DNA from: Saprospiraceae bacterium
Lineage (GTDB): Bacteria > Bacteroidota > Bacteroidia > Chitinophagales > Saprospiraceae
Direction of reading: 5' to 3'
Assembly: GCA_013001975.1 (NCBI GenBank)
Contig: JABDKX010000140.1
Span: forward strand, 39,602-103,601
DNA: 64,000 bases
The position numbers were made by a program, and so were the translations under genes. Within the stretch, counting starts at the first letter, position 1. Each line of letters starts with the position of its first letter. Under the pieces are notes generated by a model. That model was not told the origin of the DNA. It did no database searches and worked only from the letters and a program-made list of their open reading frames with translations. This document shows positions 46,061 to 55,325 of this stretch, one piece after another.

Positions 46061-46861
46061 TTAATTCACCTTTTGTTTTATCAAATAGTACACTCCTGTG
46101 GTTAAAAAATTTCTGAAATAAGGAATGTGTTTTATCAAGCCAATTTGAGGTCTTGGCTTAAGTCCAAATTTGTATTTATAAATAGGATTGATCAGAAAGT
46201 GTGTCTTTTTTACGATTTCAAATCCAGAATTTTTACAAAGCCGTTCAAAACGCTCAATGGATAAACCCGTTTCTTTGAGTTCAAGCATTTCCTGTATCTG
46301 ACTTTCAGATTCCTTAAAACTTTTCAATATGAATTTGTAAATAAATCTGGGAAGCAAATGAAAGTATGGCAACTTAGATAAAAGTTTACTTCGCAGAACT
46401 TGTTGGTGACCACCAAAGGGCATATACCAAGGTGGAAAAGCAAAAAATACTTGGCCGTTCGGCTTTAAGAAAGATGGTAGGTGTTTAAAAAATTTATCTT
46501 GATTAAAAATATGCTCAATAACATCTTTTAATAATATCAAATCAAATTTGTGACCTATATCTTTTGCGGGATCAATATCGTAAATATCTCTAGAAATAAA
46601 TTTTACTTTGTTTGAATTGATTTCATCTTTCATAAATACATGTGCGAGTTCAATTCTCTTTTCACTCAACTCTATGCCAACACAATTACAGTTTTGGTCA
46701 GTAAATGCTTTTAAAACAGCACCTTCAGCACATCCAATATCTAAAATATCTTTCTTCGAATTTTCATTATAATTCAAATTAATAAAAGGCAATATGTAAT
46801 CTCTTGTAACTCTAAGAATAAAGTCAAAATAATACTTTCGGTCTTTATGAAAATCGTACAT
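46061..46861 (-). CDS. class I SAM-dependent methyltransferase
   Basis: 266 residues. The SAM-binding motif DIGCAEGAVLKAF (motif I) is followed by the acidic end of strand 2 (CVGIELSEKRIELA) and motif IV (FDLILLKDVIEHI). FFAFPPWYMPFGGHQQ follows. The C-terminal ~90 residues are an extra helical part with a basic end. The PPWYMPFGGH segment is typical of methyltransferases found in glycan or lipid clusters, so a small-molecule or lipid-linked sugar acceptor is plausible. The acceptor is not identified. Confidence 0.85.
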   Translation of the reverse strand: MYDFHKDRKYYFDFILRVTRDYILPFINLNYNENSKKDILDIGCAEGAVLKAFTDQNCNCVGIELSEKRIELAHVFMKDEINSNKVKFISRDIYDIDPAKDIGHKFDLILLKDVIEHIFNQDKFFKHLPSFLKPNGQVFFAFPPWYMPFGGHQQVLRSKLLSKLPYFHLLPRFIYKFILKSFKESESQIQEMLELKETGLSIERFERLCKNSGFEIVKKTHFLINPIYKYKFGLKPRPQIGLIKHIPYFRNFLTTGVYYLIKQKVN

Positions 46862-47026
46862 ATTAAATATTAGTGTAAGATATAAATGCCTTCAAATATG
46901 GGAATTATATATCGATACATTAAAATATTAGCTGTAAAAGTTGAAGTTTTGAATGCAGTGCTTTGAGGGAAAGGCGAAATATCAATTAAATGACAAAAAT
47001 ATAGCAGTTTTAAAACAAGATTAACG

Positions 47027-47055
47027 TTTGAATTCCAAAGAATTCCATAATTTTG
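47027..47055 (+). promoter_or_regulatory. promoter of the secreted thioredoxin gene
   Basis: TTTG (47027-47030), a 17-bp spacer and TAATTTTG (47048-47055) match the Bacteroidota -33/-7 consensus exactly. The ATG follows 17 bp later, giving a very short leader. Confidence 0.65.
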
Positions 47056-47072
47056 AGCCATAAATTTAAAAA

Positions 47073-47606
47073 ATGAAATATATTATGTCTCTTTTGGCTG
47101 TGCTAGTGATGGGTTCAGCATTTGTAACTCCAGAAGCTATAGATCCGCCAGTAAAGGATAAAATTAAATGGATGACATGGGATGAAGCCATCGAAGCCAA
47201 CAAAAAAGAACCTAAGAAAATATTTGTAGATGTATATACAAATTGGTGTGGTTGGTGTAAAAAAATGGATAAATCAACTTTTGTAAATCCTGAAGTTGTA
47301 AAAGAATTAAATGAAAATTTTTACGCAGTTAAATTTAATGCTGAACAAAAAGAAAGCATTTTGTTCGACGGTAACGAATTTACGTTTGTCAATCAAGGTA
47401 GAAGAGGTGTGCATCAATTAGCATATTCTTTGTTAGATGGCAGAATGGGATATCCTGCATTTGTATTTTTAGATGAGACATTTTCTAGAATTATGATTTC
47501 TCCAGGCTTCAAAAAAGTTAATGAGTTAATGAAAGAAATTGAGTATACTAAGACAGAAGCATATAAAAAAACTTCTTGGCAAGAGTTCTCAAGCAGAGCT
47601 GAATAA
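47073..47606 (+). CDS. secreted thioredoxin-fold protein
   Basis: 177 residues. An N-terminal signal (IMSLLAVLVMGSAFVTPEA) is followed by a thioredoxin fold of the DUF255/thioredoxin_7 type. The redox motif is C59-G-W-C62 in VYTNWCGWCKKMDKSTF and the cis-proline is in GYPAFVFLDE. It would act in the periplasm as a disulfide reductase or oxidase. Single-gene unit: a clear promoter precedes it and a terminator follows. Confidence 0.88.
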   Translation: MKYIMSLLAVLVMGSAFVTPEAIDPPVKDKIKWMTWDEAIEANKKEPKKIFVDVYTNWCGWCKKMDKSTFVNPEVVKELNENFYAVKFNAEQKESILFDGNEFTFVNQGRRGVHQLAYSLLDGRMGYPAFVFLDETFSRIMISPGFKKVNELMKEIEYTKTEAYKKTSWQEFSSRAE

Positions 47607-47933
47607 AAAATAATAATTTAAATTAAAAGCCTTTTCGATTAATATTGAAAGGGCTTTTTTTTATTCCTTAATATGATCTATTTCTATAGATAACTAAATT
47701 CATTATTTCCTATTCGTCGAAGACATAAATAAAGCAACTAACCGTAAGAGAAGAGTTTACTTTCATTTTTTTATCTGTTGCAATTTCCAAGAAACATAAA
47801 CACATTAAAAAGATTCATATTTGATGAATAAAAATTTCATCAAAATAGAATATCTCCAATTATTCATTTCCCCATTTTTTCCCTACTTTAATCATCAATT
47901 TTGTTTTAAACCACCCTAATGATGATTTTCATC
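47607..47933. other. gene-free stretch before the second giant protein
   Basis: This stretch holds the thioredoxin terminator at its left end. The remaining ~270 bp are AT-rich with no open frame of useful length and no exact TAnnTTTG box. The promoter of the 1502-residue protein must be here but cannot be pinned down. Confidence 0.5.
47625..47662 (+). terminator. rho-independent terminator after the thioredoxin gene
   Basis: AAAAGCC-TTTTC (47625-47636) pairs with GAAAGGGCTTTT (47647-47658) with one bulge. A run of T's follows. It lies 19 bp after the stop codon. Confidence 0.8.
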
Positions 47934-50900
47934 ATGAATGCTAAAAGGAATATAGCACCACTATTAATAATATATCTATTGATATTCTCTACGAATATTA
48001 AATCACAAGGATGTGCCGAATATTCTGAAATTGAAGGCCCAGAATGTTTCAGTTGTCTTCCTGAAGGTTGGGAAGCTACAAGTTCGACCCCAGATTTGTT
48101 AGATCCGACAAGTGGTACACTTTGTTCTCTTTCCGAATCTCCTTCTGGTGGAACAGCAATACACCTTTTTTCAAACGGGAGTACTGATATTGAAGGAATT
48201 ATTACAACCATAACGATTGATGATTTTGTCGAAGGTGCTCAATATTATATTAGCTTCTTTGTAGCTCAATGTAATCAGAGTGCTGACATAGAAATAACTA
48301 TAGACGGTGAAGATTATACCATTTCACCTTCAGATGATTGGGAAGCTTTTGAACTTTGCATCACACCATCTTCAAACGAATTTGATTTTTTTATTACAGT
48401 GGCTGATTACGAAGGATTTGCTATTTCAAATACATATATTGATACAGGTATTTGTGATCCTGAGTTTTGTTGTTTATTAAAAACAGAACTTGTTGAAGGT
48501 CCAATTGAGATTTGTCCAGATGATCCATTTGTTATTGAAAGTGATTATGAGGACGAGGTTGGTAGTGTAGAAGTTGAATGGACTTCTGACCCTTCTCACG
48601 GCGTCAATTTTTTAAACGACCCTTTCGATATAAATCCTACTTTTTTAGTGCCATTTGATGAAGATTATGAAGGAGAAACCTTCCTTTTAACATACAGAGT
48701 TGAAGATGATGAATGTTTTCTTGAAAAAGAAGTAGAAATAGAAGTAGGTCCTTCTTTGGTTCCAGAATTTGAGATCTACTTATGTGAAATATACGAAGAT
48801 CAAGAATTACCTAATGTTTCTTTTGATCCTTTTACAGGAAGTTGGGAAGGCGATTTCAATTTTGATGCTTTAGGTGGAACGACACAAGAATATACATTCA
48901 CTTTGGATCCCGGTCAAGAGAATTGTTTGGAATCATGGACTTATGAATATGAAATTGCTCTTGAAGAAATTGTCACCTTTGATTTTAAAACAGTTTATTG
49001 TGTAACTGATAACAGAAGATATGAATTTCCCAAAGATTCAGAAGATAATATTGAAGGCGACTGGGATGATCAGAGATTCAGACCTTCCGATTTAGGGATT
49101 GGTTTTCACACCTTTATATTTACTCCAGACATCTATACAGAATGTGCATTACCCTATGAAATGATCATTGAGGTTACAAACCCTGATACCGCTAATTTTA
49201 ATATTCCCTTTGAGACATGTTCAAAAAATGACAGTCTTTTTCTTCCGCCAACATCTATTGAAGGATTTACTGGCATTTGGGATATTCAATTTATAGATTT
49301 AGATTCAATTGGCATATATGAAGCAACATTTACGCCGACTGATGTCAATGCATGTGTACTTCCAACTACCATCACTTTGAGTGTGTTATCAAATGTTGAA
49401 AATACATTTTCAATCCCTGATACAGTTTGCAGAGGACAAGGTCTAATTATTTTAGATACGTTAAGTAATCAAGGGAATTTAGGATTCTGGAATCCAAGTA
49501 GTTTTTTACTGGATACAATCTCAGAAAAAATGATTAGTGCTACATGGACACCTTATGATACATCATGTTCTTCTCAGGTTATTTTTAATATTACGATAGA
49601 AGAAAACATAATTCCTATATTTAATTTAGAAAATCAGTTGTGTCGAAATGCTAAAGCTTTTACCCTTCCATCAATAAGTGAAAACTTTGTTGAGGGAAGT
49701 TGGAGCATCCCGATAATACCAACTGATGATATCAATGTAACTCAGATTAATTCTGTTTTTATTCCATCCAATCCATGTGTTGAAACCTATGATCAAACAT
49801 TTTCAATAGTTGATGAAATCATTCCTGAATTCAGTTTTGAAACTTCACTTTGTTCAGGTGAAAATATTTTTGATTTACCATTGACATCTGACAACGGTAT
49901 TTCTGGAAATTGGTCAATTGGAACTATAGACCCTGCAACTGTTAATGGACAATTGACTACTACATTTAATCCCGATGAAAATCCAAACCTTTGTGCTCAA
50001 TCTGTCGATTATACTTTTGAAATTGGAAGTTTAATTGCACCTACATTTAATTTACCGGATAGGTTCTGTTACGATGAAACTTATACATTTCCTATAACAT
50101 CAGATAATAATATTCAAGGGACATGGACCAATCAAGAATTCACCTTTGTTAATGGTTTAGATGATTCATTTATGAATACTTTTACACCAGATAATTTAGA
50201 TTGTCATTTGCCAATTGATATAAGCATTCCAATTTTTAATTTTGAAGACATCGATATTTCAACAATCAACACTTCCTCGTGTCTCAGTAATGATGGCAGT
50301 ATTTCTATATTAAATGGAGACAATGGGATGCAGTATTCGATTGATGATCAAAATACTTGGCAAGACGAAGCGATCTTTAATAATTTAACTTCAGGTAATT
50401 ACACGTTATATGTAACTTATTCAAATTCTAATTGCGGAACTTCATTTTTAGTTGACATATGGAGTCCTGCTTCAGCAAATATTTTATCCCTTGAAGTTCA
50501 AAATGTTGAAGATTGCACTGAAATTAACGGATCGGTAATATGTGAAGCAACTGGAAGTAACTTAGAATTTTCAATAGATGATGGGATATCTTGGCAATCG
50601 GATAATTCTTTTGAAAACTTATCATCAGGAAGTTATAAGATTAAAGTAAGATCAGATGGATCTGATGATTGCTTTGATGAACTGGAATTCGAAGTTGATG
50701 CATTTCCTCAAACGATTTTACTTGATATTATAAAGACCGATCCAAGTGGTTGCTTTACAGATGATGGGGCAATTGAAATTGTTGCAGAAGGACAAAACTT
50801 AGAATATTCTATTAATGGTGGTCTTGATTTCCAAGCCAGTGCCATTTTTAATAATTTACTCCCAGATTTATATGAAATTATTGTCAGATCTCAAGACGCA

Positions 50901-52427
50901 TCAGATTGTTTTGAAACTTCAGAATCTACTATTGATAAAAACAATCTACCCATTATAAATAATATAATTCTAACCCACATTTCAGATTGTAATGCGAACG
51001 ATGGTGTAATTGAGATTTTAGCGGAAGGTCAAGAATTAGAGTATTCTATTGACAATGGACTGACCTGGGTTGATAATAATTCGTTTACAAATATGAATGG
51101 CGGTATTTATACAATTCAGGTACGAGAAAAAAATATGCCTGATTGCTATACAGAAACTGATACTGAGTTACTTACTCCTCAAGACATTCAAATTATTAAC
51201 GTTGATACAATGGATCCATCTGATTGTTTAGCTGATGATGGTTGGCTAAGATTACAAGTTTCTCACACTGATATTGAATTTTCAATTGACCAAGGTATTA
51301 ATTGGCAAGATGACAATCAATTTACTAATTTAAGTGCTAGTACTTATATCATGCTAGCCAGATTGAAGTTTTCACCTTCTTGTGTAACTTCAGTTGAAGC
51401 TGTTATAAATGCTTCACCTTGTCCGTGTAACACCCTTAATTTTGATTATTCAATAACGCCTGTAACTTGCTCCGATCCAAATTCAGGAACCATAACAATA
51501 GAAAATATTGAAGGATTTTTTACGAACGAAAATTATAACTTAATTTGGGATAATGGCAGTGATCAATTAACGATCGAAAACGTTGGTGAGGGGTGGCAGA
51601 GTTTTGAAATTTACCATGATTTAAATTGTATATATGTAGATTCAATTTATGTTGATGCAATTGACCCGTTAACTTTTGGCTTGCTTTCTTTTGATCAAGA
51701 TTGTAAAAACTTGGGCAGCATTGAAGTCACAGAGCTTGATGGCGGATCAGGACAACTTCAAATTTCAATTGATGGTATCAATTATCAAGAATCTAACCTC
51801 TTTTACAATCTAACGGCTGAAGAGTATACAATTTTTGTTCAGGATATTTTTGATTGTGAGGAAGATGAGTCAGTTGTAGTGGATGATAATTCAAATTTAA
51901 CATTGAATTTACCAACTATACCAACAATTAATCAAGGAGAATCAACATTCCTTAATCCTTTAATTAATGTGGCTACTATCGATAGTTTTACTTGGTCCCC
52001 TCAAACCGGCATTTTGAATCCTGCTGAATTAATTGCTGAAGTTTCTCCAACAGAAACTACCGTATACACCTTAACCATATACTTTGGACAATGTACTGAA
52101 ACAAGATCTGTGTTAGTAGAAGTTATCGAAAACAAAGGGATATTCATTCCAAACACCTTTTCTCCAAACGGTGATGGCAACAACGATACTTTCTTTATTC
52201 AGGGATCTTCAGAATCAGATATAATAATTAACGCTTTAAGAATATACGATAGATGGGGAAACCTTGTCTTCAAAAACCAAAACTTTCCAATAAACGAACC
52301 GAGCCAAGGTTGGGATGGCCATTATGAGAATTCCAAAATTAATCCTGGAGTCTATGTTTACCTTATCAACTATACTGTGAATGGGCAGATTCTAAGTGAC
52401 AACGGAAATATCACTATAGTGAGATAA
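47934..52427 (+). CDS. giant T9SS-secreted multi-repeat surface protein
   Basis: About 1497 residues from ATG 47934, where a signal peptide begins (NAKRNIAPLLIIYLLIFSTNIKSQ); an ATG at 47919 is also possible. Regions in order: a jelly-roll-like domain with paired cysteines (about 25-185); seven units of a ~75-residue Cys/Gly-Trp repeat (about 275-770); five SprB-like units with the core EYSIDNGLTW...F.N...G.Y.I.VR (about 780-1160); two further SprB-like units; a PKD-like strand region; and a gliding-motility-associated C-terminal domain (last ~95 residues, FIPNTFSPNGDGNNDTFFI ... GWDGHYE). It is predicted to be secreted by the type IX system as an adhesin. No PorP-type gene is adjacent. Its stop is three bases from the convergent tonB stop. 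Confidence 0.9.
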   Translation: MNAKRNIAPLLIIYLLIFSTNIKSQGCAEYSEIEGPECFSCLPEGWEATSSTPDLLDPTSGTLCSLSESPSGGTAIHLFSNGSTDIEGIITTITIDDFVEGAQYYISFFVAQCNQSADIEITIDGEDYTISPSDDWEAFELCITPSSNEFDFFITVADYEGFAISNTYIDTGICDPEFCCLLKTELVEGPIEICPDDPFVIESDYEDEVGSVEVEWTSDPSHGVNFLNDPFDINPTFLVPFDEDYEGETFLLTYRVEDDECFLEKEVEIEVGPSLVPEFEIYLCEIYEDQELPNVSFDPFTGSWEGDFNFDALGGTTQEYTFTLDPGQENCLESWTYEYEIALEEIVTFDFKTVYCVTDNRRYEFPKDSEDNIEGDWDDQRFRPSDLGIGFHTFIFTPDIYTECALPYEMIIEVTNPDTANFNIPFETCSKNDSLFLPPTSIEGFTGIWDIQFIDLDSIGIYEATFTPTDVNACVLPTTITLSVLSNVENTFSIPDTVCRGQGLIILDTLSNQGNLGFWNPSSFLLDTISEKMISATWTPYDTSCSSQVIFNITIEENIIPIFNLENQLCRNAKAFTLPSISENFVEGSWSIPIIPTDDINVTQINSVFIPSNPCVETYDQTFSIVDEIIPEFSFETSLCSGENIFDLPLTSDNGISGNWSIGTIDPATVNGQLTTTFNPDENPNLCAQSVDYTFEIGSLIAPTFNLPDRFCYDETYTFPITSDNNIQGTWTNQEFTFVNGLDDSFMNTFTPDNLDCHLPIDISIPIFNFEDIDISTINTSSCLSNDGSISILNGDNGMQYSIDDQNTWQDEAIFNNLTSGNYTLYVTYSNSNCGTSFLVDIWSPASANILSLEVQNVEDCTEINGSVICEATGSNLEFSIDDGISWQSDNSFENLSSGSYKIKVRSDGSDDCFDELEFEVDAFPQTILLDIIKTDPSGCFTDDGAIEIVAEGQNLEYSINGGLDFQASAIFNNLLPDLYEIIVRSQDASDCFETSESTIDKNNLPIINNIILTHISDCNANDGVIEILAEGQELEYSIDNGLTWVDNNSFTNMNGGIYTIQVREKNMPDCYTETDTELLTPQDIQIINVDTMDPSDCLADDGWLRLQVSHTDIEFSIDQGINWQDDNQFTNLSASTYIMLARLKFSPSCVTSVEAVINASPCPCNTLNFDYSITPVTCSDPNSGTITIENIEGFFTNENYNLIWDNGSDQLTIENVGEGWQSFEIYHDLNCIYVDSIYVDAIDPLTFGLLSFDQDCKNLGSIEVTELDGGSGQLQISIDGINYQESNLFYNLTAEEYTIFVQDIFDCEEDESVVVDDNSNLTLNLPTIPTINQGESTFLNPLINVATIDSFTWSPQTGILNPAELIAEVSPTETTVYTLTIYFGQCTETRSVLVEVIENKGIFIPNTFSPNGDGNNDTFFIQGSSESDIIINALRIYDRWGNLVFKNQNFPINEPSQGWDGHYENSKINPGVYVYLINYTVNGQILSDNGNITIVR
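48757..50240 (+). repeat. seven-unit Cys/Gly-x-Trp protein repeat
   Basis: Seven diverged units of about 70-80 residues share P-x-F near the start, a cysteine about six residues later, a leucine-proline, then I-x-G-x-W, F-x-P and a second cysteine. Openings are PEFEIYLC, FDFKTVYC, FNIPFETC, FSIPDTVC, FNLENQLC, FSFETSLC and FNLPDRFC. I do not recognise this as a named family. Confidence 0.65.
50271..51415 (+). repeat. five SprB-like protein repeats
   Basis: Five units of about 75 residues. Each has an opening cysteine followed by D-G (for example CLSNDGSI, CFTDDGAIEI, CNANDGVIEI), then a FSID/YSID-x-G-x-x-W/F core, F-x-N-L, Y-x-I/L-x-V/A-R and a closing cysteine. They are more alike than the SprB repeats of the first giant protein, suggesting recent duplication. 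Confidence 0.7.
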
Positions 52428-52430
52428 CTG

Positions 52431-53336
52431 CTATTTCAATTTAAAATCAATCACAATATTCCCACATTGCTCTTCAATTTTACTTTTACTAAACTTATAT
52501 TTTTTGGCATTCTTTTCTGCTACTTGAATTAAGTGAGCATCCGTTGTGGTAGATCCTTTTTGTGTAAACTTAGAAGAAATTACTTTTCCACTTTGGTCAA
52601 CACATATTTTTACAACGACACGGCCAGTCTTTTGTGTGTTGTCAACAATTTTTGGAATATGGAGAACACCTCTTTCTCCTAAGCCATCACCGACTTTTCC
52701 GCTGCCTGAACTTAAACCATCTAGTGCACTGGCATCAGGTTTTCCATTTTCATTTCCTTTTGATTCATTTGCATTTTCACTTCCTTGTCCCAAAAGGCTA
52801 CTAAACTTTGATTTGGCTTTTGATTTTGCTTCAGCTTTTTGTCTGGCTTTCTCTTCCCTTCTCTGTCGCTCTTCTTCTATTTTTCTCTTCCTTTCAGCTT
52901 CCTTTCTTTCTTCAGCCAATTTTGCTGCTTTAGCCTTTTCAGCCTCTTCATCAGCTTTTTTTCTTGCGGCTTCTTTTTTCTTCACAGCAGCTATTTCAGC
53001 TTCGTCGACAACAGTTTTTGAAACAACCTTTTTTGCAGGACTTTCTTTTTTAGTGCTTTTACTAGGCTTAGGTTTTGACTCTGTTTTTTTTGCAACAGTT
53101 GTTTCCTTCGGCGTTTTAACTGCAGGTTTTTCACTTTTCCTAGGGCTGGTTTTAGCTTCCGCCTCAGGATTACCTAGCGCAATGATAACACCTTGTCTTT
53201 GTTCAGGAGGTTCTTGGTTGAAATAACTGAAGCATGGCATTAAAAAAAGAAATAATAACACCATATGGAACAATAGGCTTATCCAAAAGCCATTCCTTTT
53301 ACTATCATTCTCGTTTATGTACAAAGATTGTTGCAT
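52431..53336 (-). CDS. tonB: TonB-like energy transducer
   Basis: 301 residues. An N-terminal membrane helix (FWISLLFHMVLLFLFLMPCF) is followed by a Pro/Lys/Glu linker and a long charged coiled coil (about 115-170, rich in Ala, Lys, Glu and Arg). A C-terminal TonB domain (about 225-301, GRVVVKICVDQSGKVISSKF, IVIDFKLK) completes it. It spans the periplasm to energise outer-membrane receptors. The exbD-exbD-exbB genes lie upstream on the same strand with a 265-bp gap, so it probably works with that motor. Confidence 0.88.
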   Translation of the reverse strand: MQQSLYINENDSKRNGFWISLLFHMVLLFLFLMPCFSYFNQEPPEQRQGVIIALGNPEAEAKTSPRKSEKPAVKTPKETTVAKKTESKPKPSKSTKKESPAKKVVSKTVVDEAEIAAVKKKEAARKKADEEAEKAKAAKLAEERKEAERKRKIEEERQRREEKARQKAEAKSKAKSKFSSLLGQGSENANESKGNENGKPDASALDGLSSGSGKVGDGLGERGVLHIPKIVDNTQKTGRVVVKICVDQSGKVISSKFTQKGSTTTDAHLIQVAEKNAKKYKFSKSKIEEQCGNIVIDFKLK

Positions 53337-53601
53337 ATCAAATCCTTTTAATAATCAGACGAATCCAAATGCTTAATTACATAGGTTTACATCTGATAAT
53401 ATCAAATAACGTTGGTTAAAACAGTTGCAGAAAGATTTATATTACATATTTCTTCCTTCTTAACTCAATAATAACTTCGCACTTCATTGATTATCAATAA
53501 TTTACAAAAATGTGCAGATTATTAAGTTAATGTACTGATAATCAGGTTACAATAATCAATCCAAAAATTTAATATGTTTTAAGTAGAAAGGGAACTCTGC
53601 C

Positions 53602-54000
53602 CTATTTAGGATCAGTCATGATGGCGTCAACTTGGTATCTGTAAGCAATATCAAGAATGGCAACTACTTTTTCATTGGCAACATTATCATCTGGAATAAC
53701 AACCATTGAAAATTTAGATCTTTCTCTTTTCAGCTTATTGACTGTTTTCTCAATGGTCGTTCTTGTTGATTTTTTACCATTAAGATAATACGTACCATCA
53801 CGGGTAATTTTAATTTCTGTTGGAGGATATTTAGGCTGATTGGTTGTTTTGCTAGATTTCCCTGGCATTTTTAAGTTAAGTGCATTAGGAACAACCATTG
53901 AAGATGTCAACATAAAAAATATGAGCAATAAAAAAATGATATCAGTTAATGACGACATGCTGAACTCTGCACTTACTTTTGTTCTTTTTTTCATTCCCAT
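53602..54000 (-). CDS. exbD: ExbD-family biopolymer transporter (second of the operon)
   Basis: 132 residues. The short basic start KKRTKVSAEFSMSSLTD precedes the ExbD helix IIFLLLIFFMLTSSMV, with the key aspartate in SLTD. A periplasmic domain follows (KIPM-type region, IKITRDGTYYLNGK). It lies six bases after the first exbD. Membrane stator protein that couples proton flow to TonB. Confidence 0.93.
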   Translation of the reverse strand: MGMKKRTKVSAEFSMSSLTDIIFLLLIFFMLTSSMVVPNALNLKMPGKSSKTTNQPKYPPTEIKITRDGTYYLNGKKSTRTTIEKTVNKLKRERSKFSMVVIPDDNVANEKVVAILDIAYRYQVDAIMTDPK

Positions 54001-54006
54001 GATATG

Positions 54007-54396
54007 CTATTTTCTAGGTTGAGTGGCAATATGCGCTTTTAACTTAAGTTTCGATGCTATTTCAATAATATCATTTATCTTTTTCCAAGGAACACCAACT
54101 TCTGCTACAATAGAAATAGAGGCGTTTTCTTTGTTAGACATTTTACTTAGTTCTGATCTGATCTTTTTACTTAACGCAGACTTGTCAATTTTTTTACCAT
54201 TAAATGTCAGCGGTCCTTTTTGAGTCATCATAACAATCAGATCTGATGGTGCTACAGTCTTGCTGTTAGATTCTGGCAATTGAACATTAATTTGAACCAT
54301 AGAAGAAGTCAACATGAAAAATATCAATAATAGAAATATAATGTCTGTTAATGAAGACATACTAAATTCAGCACTGACTTTACTTCTCTTTTTCAT
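54007..54396 (-). CDS. exbD: ExbD-family biopolymer transporter (first of the operon)
   Basis: 129 residues. Its first ~35 residues (KKRSKVSAEFSMSSLTDIIF...) are almost identical to the neighbouring exbD, while the periplasmic domain differs. This points to an old duplication with the motor-facing helix kept constant. The aspartate of SLTD is retained. It lies 24 bp after exbB and six bases before the second exbD. Confidence 0.93.
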   Translation of the reverse strand: MKKRSKVSAEFSMSSLTDIIFLLLIFFMLTSSMVQINVQLPESNSKTVAPSDLIVMMTQKGPLTFNGKKIDKSALSKKIRSELSKMSNKENASISIVAEVGVPWKKINDIIEIASKLKLKAHIATQPRK

Positions 54397-54420
54397 AAAA
54401 ATGTTGTTTGTTAAACGATC

Positions 54421-55101
54421 TTATGCTGTTGGTTCTTGTAGTAAATCCATAAAATCTACGGCAGTAGCTTCCATCTTGTTGATCACTTTATCAACTGAAG
54501 CAACCAAATAGTTATATCCAACAAATGAGAATATTCCAATAAATAATCCAAAAGCAGTTGTTATTAAGGCTGTATAAATACCACCAGCTAAAACATCAGG
54601 CGTTACATTTTGCTCACTTGCCATTTTATAAAAGGCTAAGATCATTCCAGTTACAGTTCCAAAGAATCCAATCATTGGTGCTGCTCCAGATATACTAGCC
54701 AAAGAAGATAAATTCTTTTCTAATTTAAATATCTCCAGATTACCAACATTTTCAATTGCTGCATCTATATCTCTTAAAGGCTTACCAATTCTTGCAATTC
54801 CTTTTTCAACCATTCTTGCATATGGAGAATTTACTCCGGCTAACATGGCTTTAGCACCTGTAATATTGCCTGAAGTGACGGCAGCTCTAATATTATTCAT
54901 AAAGCTCTCATCTATTCTTCCAGCTTTTTTAATAGTAAAATATCTTTCAAAAAAGAGATATGCTGCTAAAAATGACAACACCAATAATATTACGTTGATA
55001 GCCATGCCTAAAGGTCCACCTTGGGAAATTATATCAAAAATATTTTGTGTTATAGAAGTTTCCTCCGTTCCAGCTTGAAGAAATATGCCTAAAAAATACA
55101 T
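54421..55101 (-). CDS. exbB: ExbB/TolQ/MotA-family proton channel
   Basis: 226 residues with three membrane helices. The first is near residue 38 (GMAINVILLVLSFLAAYLFF). The other two are in the C-terminal part (ISGAAPMIGFFGTVTGMILAF and ITTAFGLFIGIFSFVGYNYLV). These carry the conserved G-x-x-G-T-V-x-G-M and T-T-A-x-G-L patterns. It forms the pentameric channel around the ExbD dimer. First gene of an exbB-exbD-exbD operon with a well-formed promoter 58 bp upstream; tonB follows downstream. Confidence 0.95.
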   Translation of the reverse strand: MYFLGIFLQAGTEETSITQNIFDIISQGGPLGMAINVILLVLSFLAAYLFFERYFTIKKAGRIDESFMNNIRAAVTSGNITGAKAMLAGVNSPYARMVEKGIARIGKPLRDIDAAIENVGNLEIFKLEKNLSSLASISGAAPMIGFFGTVTGMILAFYKMASEQNVTPDVLAGGIYTALITTAFGLFIGIFSFVGYNYLVASVDKVINKMEATAVDFMDLLQEPTA

Positions 55102-55158
55102 ATAGTTTGTTTAATTTGTTGATAAACGGTTTTCGAGACCGAGAAATTATATTTCACG

Positions 55159-55189
55159 CAAAAATACTCATAATAGTACATATTACAAA
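55159..55189 (-). promoter_or_regulatory. promoter of the exbB operon
   Basis: On the minus strand TTTG (55186-55189), a 19-bp spacer and TATTTTTG (55159-55166) match the -33/-7 consensus exactly. The exbB ATG is 58 bp downstream. Confidence 0.65.
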
Positions 55190-55325
55190 TTTTTACTATT
55201 TGTTTGATAATTTCTAAAACATATATGCAATTCGTAGTAAATATTAATATTATTTAATGTTACATTAATTGAGATTTAATATTAAAATACCGTCATTTGT
55301 CTTTTTATTATAAAAATCAAGCAAA

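Noticed and set aside
46870..47061. A 63-codon minus-strand frame between the methyltransferase and the thioredoxin gene
   Set aside because: It covers the thioredoxin promoter, shows no domain or signal, and has the composition of AT-rich spacer.
52546..53226. A 226-codon open frame antisense to tonB
   Set aside because: It mirrors the Lys/Glu/Ala-rich coiled coil of tonB, giving a Phe/Ser/Leu-rich product typical of shadow frames; the tonB frame has a membrane helix and a TonB domain.
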